Shown here: piece after piece, positions 55,541 to 60,842 of the stretch
Layout: the number at the start of each line of letters is the position of its first letter
Numbering within the stretch: the stretch's first letter is position 1
Source: Pleurocapsales cyanobacterium LEGE 06147
Lineage (GTDB): Bacteria; Cyanobacteriota; Cyanobacteriia; Cyanobacteriales; Xenococcaceae
Length of the DNA stretch: 60,842 nt
Direction of reading: 5' to 3'
NCBI GenBank assembly: GCA_015207585.1
Contig: JADEWQ010000021.1
Location: forward strand, 1-60,842
Position numbers and translations under genes: made by a program
The notes under the pieces: model-generated
Databases searched by the model: none
What the model saw: only the letters and a program-made list of their open reading frames with translations
What the model was told of the DNA's origin: nothing

Positions 55541-57937
55541 TTACACTGCTCCGAGAATCTGATTTTTTCCTGTTGCTTTTGCTTGATAAAGGGCTATATC
55601 TGCTGCTTGGTAAAGAGTATCTAAATTAGTTCCATCTATAGGATACTGGGCTACTCCAGCACTAAAGCTAACCTGAAAGGTTCGTTCGGCATTGCCAAAT
55701 TCTTGCTGGCGAAAATCAGCGAGAAACTTGGTCAATCGAGCAAGACTGGCTTCTTTGGTTGTATCATATAAACCCAGCACAAATTCTTCTCCTCCCCAAC
55801 GAGCAATAACATCTTCTCTGCGAAATGCTTGCTTGAGGAGTTGACCTAAAGTTCGCAAAACGCGATCGCCTAAATCGTGTCCATAACAATCGTTAATTTG
55901 TTTAAAATTATCTAGGTCGAGAATGATAAAACAGCAAGGTTTTTGCTGCCGCTTAGCTAAATTGATTAACCTGGTTAACTGCTGAATTGAAGTACGTCTG
56001 TTCGTAACGCCAGTCAGCGAGTCTATTTCTGCCAATTGACGGCGATATCGTTCTTTATCTAAACGGTTAAGAATGCGTGCCAACAATTCTTCCGGGACAA
56101 TCGGTTGGCAGATGTAATCGTCTGCACCGACAGTAAATACTTGCTGAACAGTTCGAGCATTGTTTTGGGCAGAAATAAATAGTACGGGTAACTGATACCA
56201 ACGAGGATCGTTGCGTACTACCCTGCACAATTCAATGCCGCTAACATCAGGCATTTCCATATTAATAACAAGTAAATCCGGGTTCGACTGTTCTAAAGCA
56301 TCCCAAAATTGTCGAGCATCTTCTACTAAAATTACTTTAAATCCCCAAGGTTCTAAAAGAGTACGAATCAAATCGAGAATTTGTGGTTCCCAATCGACTA
56401 CTAAGATTTTTGCCACTGGAGGACTAGATTGCTGGAGAACTTGAGAAATCGCCTCCATTACCTGATTGGTAGAGATAGGTTTTTGGAGAAAACCTTTTCC
56501 TCCCAAACGAGCTACTCGAACACGATCGGCAAAACTTTCTTTAGCAGTAAACACTATTGTAGAAATTGAAGGTTTTCTTTTGGCTAACTCCTCAAGTAAC
56601 CCAAATCCTCCCTCTGTACAATCGGGAAAAGATAGATCGAGGAGAATAATATCCGGAGTTTCAGTAGCAAGTATCTCTCTGGCTTGGGAGATATCGTTGG
56701 CTACTATTACTTCTAATCCCCAGGCGATCGCCTCAACAATTAATGCCTGAGTAAGAGTCAGATCGTCATCAACAATTAAAAGTCTATGGGAGCCAGATGA
56801 AGATAAAGAGCGAGGATCGACGGTATAAAATGAAGAAACCTCAGTCAACTGAGGATTTAAGCAAGCAAGCAATTTCTCGACTGATTCGGATAAGTAGTTC
56901 ACTACTTCTGCATCATCGAGATCGCACGATCGCAATATTTGTTCTATCTGACGAGATTGTTCCGAAGCTCGAGCCAAGCCAAAGCTACCCAAAGAACCAG
57001 TTAAAGTATGAGCTAACTCAATTGCCTGTTGCAGCAGGCTTGGTTTTAGCTGACCAGTTTTCAAAGCTCGAACAGCTTGCTGAAGAACTCGAACTCGGTT
57101 GAGATACTGACTTTGATGTTGTTGCCAAATTCTGTATAAATGTGGAGGAATAAATAATTCTTGCTGGTCTAAATTACCATATTCTTCTTCACTTTCTCTG
57201 CTTTTATCCACTGTTATTTGGACTGTACTTTGCTCTTTTGTTTTAGCAAGCTTCGATGGGGATTGTTGTTTTAATCTATACCCCAGACCATAAATAGTTT
57301 CGATCGGGTCAAAAGTGACTCCAGCTTGTTTTAACTTTTGGCGCAAACCTTTAATTTGGGTTCTGACCGCATTTTCTGTAGGAATTTCTTCTAATGCCCA
57401 AAGATGGTCTAGTAAAGAGCTTTGGCTAAAAATACGCTGTGGATTGCGTAAAAATAGTTCGAGTAAGGCATATTCTTTAGCAGTTAATTTAAGAGGTTTT
57501 TTTTGATAAGTTACCTGACAATTATTGAGATCGAGACAAAGGTCATTCCATTGTATTGCTGGTAGTAAAGAATCATTACCCCTTCGCACGAGAGCGCGAA
57601 TGCGAGCCAGCAATTCTTGTAAATTGAAGGGCTTGACTAAATAATCGTCGGCACCAGCATCTAATCCTTTTACCTTTTTAGTAACTGTATCGTGACGCGT
57701 TAGAAGTAAGATAGGAGTGCGATCGCCTTTGTTTCTTGATTTTCGACAAACTTCAATTCCATCTAGGTTAGGTAAGCTTAAATCTAATAAAATTAAGTCG
57801 TATTCAAATAAATCTGTTAATTCTAAACCTTCATAACCATCTTGCGTCCAATCTACGGTACAATTCTGTTGGTCGATCAAAGTCTTTTTGACTAAATCAG
57901 CCAGGCTTTCATCGTCCTCTATAAGCAAAATCTTCAT
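55541..57937 (-). CDS. Hybrid response regulator: REC-wHTH-HPt-REC-REC-GGDEF
   Basis: A 798-residue regulator. REC 1 (1-118) has the phosphoacceptor Asp52 in ILLDLSLPNLDG. An OmpR-type winged helix follows (about 128-225: LTAKEYALLELFLRNPQRIF, VRTQIKGLRQKLKQ). An HPt domain has His310 in IELAHTLTGSLGSFG. REC 2 (about 385-500) has Asp434 in ILLDLSFPD. REC 3 (about 508-625) has Asn559 where Asp is expected (LLVINMEMPD), and Gln replaces the usual Lys (ICQPIVP). The GGDEF domain has GGEEF at 715-719 and an RRED inhibitory site at 706-709. It should bind DNA and make c-di-GMP with product feedback. It lies just upstream of wzc. Confidence 0.92.
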   Translation of the reverse strand: MKILLIEDDESLADLVKKTLIDQQNCTVDWTQDGYEGLELTDLFEYDLILLDLSLPNLDGIEVCRKSRNKGDRTPILLLTRHDTVTKKVKGLDAGADDYLVKPFNLQELLARIRALVRRGNDSLLPAIQWNDLCLDLNNCQVTYQKKPLKLTAKEYALLELFLRNPQRIFSQSSLLDHLWALEEIPTENAVRTQIKGLRQKLKQAGVTFDPIETIYGLGYRLKQQSPSKLAKTKEQSTVQITVDKSRESEEEYGNLDQQELFIPPHLYRIWQQHQSQYLNRVRVLQQAVRALKTGQLKPSLLQQAIELAHTLTGSLGSFGLARASEQSRQIEQILRSCDLDDAEVVNYLSESVEKLLACLNPQLTEVSSFYTVDPRSLSSSGSHRLLIVDDDLTLTQALIVEAIAWGLEVIVANDISQAREILATETPDIILLDLSFPDCTEGGFGLLEELAKRKPSISTIVFTAKESFADRVRVARLGGKGFLQKPISTNQVMEAISQVLQQSSPPVAKILVVDWEPQILDLIRTLLEPWGFKVILVEDARQFWDALEQSNPDLLVINMEMPDVSGIELCRVVRNDPRWYQLPVLFISAQNNARTVQQVFTVGADDYICQPIVPEELLARILNRLDKERYRRQLAEIDSLTGVTNRRTSIQQLTRLINLAKRQQKPCCFIILDLDNFKQINDCYGHDLGDRVLRTLGQLLKQAFRREDVIARWGGEEFVLGLYDTTKEASLARLTKFLADFRQQEFGNAERTFQVSFSAGVAQYPIDGTNLDTLYQAADIALYQAKATGKNQILGAV

Positions 57938-58401
57938 TGTGTATTAAGTGTGGTTATTATCGTTTGGAAGATACTTTTCAATTTAAAGATCTTAACTTGT
58001 TCTGCTATAAGAGTCTGACAGCATGTTAGTCTTTATACCAAATCTTTTCTATTATTTGCTTGTTTAATTTATTAATTTAAAATAATGTTCTTTTGATTTT
58101 TTGCTACAGTTGCTACTCAAATTTTTAACTATATTCAAGTCTCGCATCGTAATCTTGAATAAGCGTAAGAAAATGCGCCATCTTTTCGCTTATAGCAACA
58201 TATCTTGAATTAAAAAAAATTATTTTTTATTTTTTAAACTTTACTTCTTCGTGTCAAATTTGTAAACCTTAAAAATCCACTATTGAGCAACTGTCTGTGA
58301 AGCAAGAATCCAAGGGGCTGTTTGGCGTTCCCGTAGGGTCCGTCCCTGCGTTGCCAGCTTGTAAGCCCCATCCGCGTTCTGCGTAAGCAACGTGGGAAGC
58401 A
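57938..58401. other. AT-rich intergenic region with a palindromic element
   Basis: This region lies upstream of the hybrid regulator, so it should hold its promoter. It is very AT-rich (58010-58260) and ends in the nested palindrome at 58314-58369, listed separately. No gene is seen. Confidence 0.45.
58314..58369. repeat. Nested palindromic element
   Basis: Outer arms GGGGCT (58314-58319) and AGCCCC (58364-58369) enclose TGGC/GCCA and CCCGTAGGG-CCCTGCG pairs. A further GCGTTCTGCGTAAGC motif follows. It is a REP-like nested palindrome just after the stop of the CNNM-type gene and could end its transcription. Confidence 0.55.
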
Positions 58402-59448
58402 TCAAGGAGACTCTTCAACGCCTCCATTGCGCAACAGTCTTTGACGGCGTTGGCGCGCGATAACCTGTAAGTCTACACTGCGATCCGTTTCATCTACAAT
58501 TTCACCCGTAAGCACTTCAAGAACATCCTCAAGAGTAACTACACCAGCAACCCCACCATATTCATCTAACACTACCGCCAAATGTTCGCGGGTTTCTTGG
58601 AAGACTTTAAGTAGTTTATCAGCCCTAATCGTTTCTGGAACGAAGCGAACTGGACGATTAAGGCTAGCGATTGGCTGTTGCTGTTTTCCTTCAATCATCG
58701 CTGTAAGCAATTCATCTTTCAGTACTAAGCCAGTTATATTATCTATAGAATCGTCAATTACTAAAATACGGGTATGTTGAGAAGTAATAATCTCTTGTTG
58801 GCATTCCGATAGGGTAAGCTCGCCTCGAAGATAAGTAATGAGAATTCTGGGAGTCATTACATCAGCTGCAGTCAAATCGTTTAATTGGAAGACTCGCTGA
58901 ATCATATCGGCTTCGTCGTCTTCGATAATGCCTTCTTGATAACCAATCCGAGCAAGCAGCTTAATTTCTGCCTCATTGGTTGTAGGTTTTACCGTTATTC
59001 CTACCAAAGGAGTCGTAATTTTTTCCAGCAAGATGACTAGCGGTTTAAACAGCCAAGTCAGCCATTGAACGGGCTGTGCCATCAATAGAGCAAATGGCTC
59101 TGAATAGCGTTCTCCCAAAGTTTTAGGTATAATTTCTCCACCAAGAATGATCGCAAAGGTTAACACTCCAGAAAATACTCCTAACCAGGCTTGTCCCAAA
59201 ACCGAAGCAGCAATCCCTCCGATAAAAACACTGCCGAGAATATTAAAAATGTTGTTGAGAATGACAATGGTAGCGATGGGGCGATTGATTTTTTGTCGAA
59301 TAGCTAAGAGTGTTAAGGCAGCCGGCTTTTGAGACTGAGCGAGTTGTCGTACTTTGAGAAGAGAAACCGAAAGTAACGCCGCTTCTGTTCCCGAACACAG
59401 AGCCGAACCCAGGATGACAATTAGTGTCGCGATCAACAATTGAAGCAT
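58402..59448 (-). CDS. CNNM/HlyC-type membrane protein (DUF21 plus CBS pair)
   Basis: A 348-residue protein. The DUF21 (CNNM) transmembrane domain covers residues 1-150 with four hydrophobic segments and the motifs SGTEAALLSVSLLKVRQLAQ and GGEIIPKTLGERYSEPFALL. Two CBS domains follow (about 190-310: VMTPRILITYLRGELTLSEC, HLAVVLDEYGGVAGVVTLED), which bind adenine nucleotides in relatives. The CorC_HlyC transporter-associated domain usually found at the C-terminus is absent or very short; the protein ends in a basic tail (QVIARQRRQRLLRNGG). Relatives move Mg2+ or Co2+ or are called hemolysins; ion transport is the likelier role. Monocistronic. Confidence 0.88.
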   Translation of the reverse strand: MLQLLIATLIVILGSALCSGTEAALLSVSLLKVRQLAQSQKPAALTLLAIRQKINRPIATIVILNNIFNILGSVFIGGIAASVLGQAWLGVFSGVLTFAIILGGEIIPKTLGERYSEPFALLMAQPVQWLTWLFKPLVILLEKITTPLVGITVKPTTNEAEIKLLARIGYQEGIIEDDEADMIQRVFQLNDLTAADVMTPRILITYLRGELTLSECQQEIITSQHTRILVIDDSIDNITGLVLKDELLTAMIEGKQQQPIASLNRPVRFVPETIRADKLLKVFQETREHLAVVLDEYGGVAGVVTLEDVLEVLTGEIVDETDRSVDLQVIARQRRQRLLRNGGVEESP

Positions 59449-60304
59449 GAAAATTCAGAAAAGACTGAAAAGTTAAGGGTTTGTCGAAGCGAACTAAGAA
59501 AACTTCAATAATCGTTTAATCTTGCTAGCGATCGACTAATTTATTTATTGTAAAAGTAGTGGTGAATTCAGCGATAAAGAAATTTTGAAATAGCCGCTCT
59601 ATTTCTTTACTATAGCCAGTTAACTTTATTTGTGCCGACCTACTTAGTTTATTAATAACTGATATTTTTGTGATTTATTTTATAAATCACAAAATTAGCA
59701 AAAATTTATTCATAAATAAAACAACTAAAATTTCCCTAGAGCTCGTCCAAAAATTTAGTTATTAACCAATTGATTCTGTTTGAAGATAAAAAAGACAAAT
59801 TCAATTAGCAAGCTAATTTTTGATTTACATTTAACGGAAATCGACTTCTAGCTAGCTATCAATAACAAAGTTTCAAGAAACTGAACTCAAAAAGGATTTA
59901 TGTTACTGAAGAGTAAATATTTTTCGAGACTTAAAAAATGACTCGATTCAGAAAAAGGAAATTATATTTTATATTAATGGCTGACCTCAAATTATGTAAA
60001 AGTCATTGACGGGGACTTCTTAATTAGCGATAGGAAAAGAGTTGCAGCCGCTGCAAGTGTAGTCGCGATCGCTCTGACTGACGCTCCAAAAATAACTATT
60101 TTCTAAAACACATAGTTACGAATTGGCTATTAGTGACGGTTAGTAAGGTTTTGCCAATGAGCTTTCTACTGCTAAGGCTGAAAGATTTTATGAAACCGAG
60201 TTAAATCCCCAACTCAATAAATTTACCAGGTATCTTACATTTAAAACTAAGCTCACCGAGATCGCCGTCAATTAAAACATAGGCTTTAGAAAAGTCCGTC
60301 TAAA
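59449..60304. other. 856-base AT-rich region without a gene
   Basis: It holds a perfect 13-base-arm hairpin (59666-59694), a small AATTAGC/GCTAATT hairpin (59803-59818), and a short frame (about 60150-60274) reading ANELSTAKAERFYETELNPQ that looks protein-like but has no start. I see no RNA gene. It may contain a decayed gene. Confidence 0.45.
59666..59694. repeat. Perfect AT-rich hairpin
   Basis: TTTTGTGATTTAT and ATAAATCACAAAA pair perfectly around TTT. The T-rich or A-rich flanks on both sides would allow bidirectional termination, but the stem has only three G-C pairs. Confidence 0.6.
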
Positions 60305-60694
60305 TTAAGAGTGCAATTCCATCAAATTTAAACTGGAAGGGCAAGCTACCTCCGCTTGTCGGAGTGGTAGTTGACTTAGGTTTCTCAAATGTATGAGTAT
60401 GGCATAATCTTTTTGCTTGAGAGAAACTAGTGGCGATCGCAAACCGAGCCAAACGTCAGGAATTAACCCTACGTTAGGAAGAGCAACAGCTCCCTCAATG
60501 TTAAAGCTATTAGTTTTTTGGCATTTTGTTATATTTCCCTTTGCCCTGTCTGCTGCTTCTTCGGCAAGATCGATCGCATCACTAACAGCTTTAAAGATTG
60601 TATTGCGATCGACATCAAGACCGTGAAACAATAGTTGAGAATCGATTTTAGGAGCTTGGATTATTTCTCCAATTGGTTCGAGGCGATCGCTCAT
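60305..60694 (-). CDS. Hypothetical protein, 129 residues
   Basis: I do not recognise this protein. It is soluble, with a helical middle (FKAVSDAIDLAEEAADRAKG) and hydrophobic strands around VALPNVGLIPDVWLGLRSPL. It has two cysteines and no signal peptide. The codon use resembles its neighbours and the frame is open over its full length, which argues for a real gene. The start MSDRLEPIGEIIQAPKI follows a plausible leader that contains an AGGATA/TATCCT hairpin (60741-60773). No neighbouring gene suggests a role. Confidence 0.4.
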   Translation of the reverse strand: MSDRLEPIGEIIQAPKIDSQLLFHGLDVDRNTIFKAVSDAIDLAEEAADRAKGNITKCQKTNSFNIEGAVALPNVGLIPDVWLGLRSPLVSLKQKDYAILIHLRNLSQLPLRQAEVACPSSLNLMELHS

Positions 60695-60842
60695 TACTCT
60701 GGCTTGTAAGAAACGCCGCTCTTAAGAACCTAGACAAGATAGGATAAAGTTAGACAAACTTAGACACTATCCTGATGTCTTATTCCTGCTTCGCTCAGAG
60801 TCACTGAAACCTAAGTTTCTGTAACCTACTCTGTCCACAGGC

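Noticed and set aside
55424..55624. 66-codon plus-strand frame overlapping the end of the hybrid regulator
   Set aside because: It overlaps the GGDEF coding end and has no recognisable features.

Overview
This is a stretch of cyanobacterial chromosome. The evidence is consistent across the window: many HIP1-type GCGATCGC octamers, moderate-to-low GC, ndhB, a principal sigma factor with the cyanobacterial RpoD signature, a fused thiO-thiG gene, 4-hydroxyphenylpyruvate dioxygenase, a DICT-domain protein, and small families known mainly from cyanobacteria and plastids (DUF1830, DUF3110, DUF4079). No 16S gene or species marker is present, so the genus cannot be fixed. The extragenic heptanucleotide (STRR) repeats and many REP-like palindromes suggest a large, repeat-rich genome. 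I saw no tRNA, rRNA or CRISPR array.

Layout: (1) 1-650 holds a decayed Mrp/NDH-like antiporter pair. (2) 1000-6850 carries a SAM hydroxide adenosyltransferase, a 53-residue small protein, ndhB and topA. (3) 7187-8362 is a scrapyard: an AraC regulator remnant cut by a transposase remnant, then a beheaded antitoxin and a frameshifted PIN toxin. (4) 8600-24900 is mostly housekeeping: dnaB, an S9 peptidase, a TPR/HEAT membrane protein, thiO-thiG, DUF4079, DUF1830, a B12-type radical SAM protein, a DICT-HD protein, a pentapeptide-repeat protein, a membrane RCK protein, a NodB deacetylase and rpoD. (5) 25100-28300 has a GH31 glucosidase between two broken genes. (6) 28300-34900 carries ruvB, galE, map, frmA, a damaged TnpB element and hppD. 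(7) 35100-39300 is an HTH protein and a 1282-residue hybrid kinase. (8) 39300-46800 holds prfB with a programmed frameshift, mfd, a site-2 protease and murQ. (9) 46800-58000 is an exopolysaccharide locus read on the minus strand: hybrid regulator/diguanylate cyclase, Wzc-type tyrosine kinase, an NPP-type phosphodiesterase coupled to a GT2, an O-antigen-ligase-like protein and a flippase. (10) The end has a CNNM/HlyC-type membrane protein, a long AT-rich gap and an unrecognised orphan gene.

How the genes work together: the clearest functional unit is the exopolysaccharide locus, where a regulator that can in principle bind DNA and make c-di-GMP sits directly upstream of the chain-length kinase and the glycan assembly genes. 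The most unusual structures are the regulator's architecture with a degenerate third receiver, the nuclease-intact but N-terminally deleted TnpB next to a plausible omega-RNA hairpin, a two-copy three-way-junction repeat with compensatory base changes, and the layered decay at 7.2-8.4 kb. I saw no clear, wholly new defence or metabolic system.
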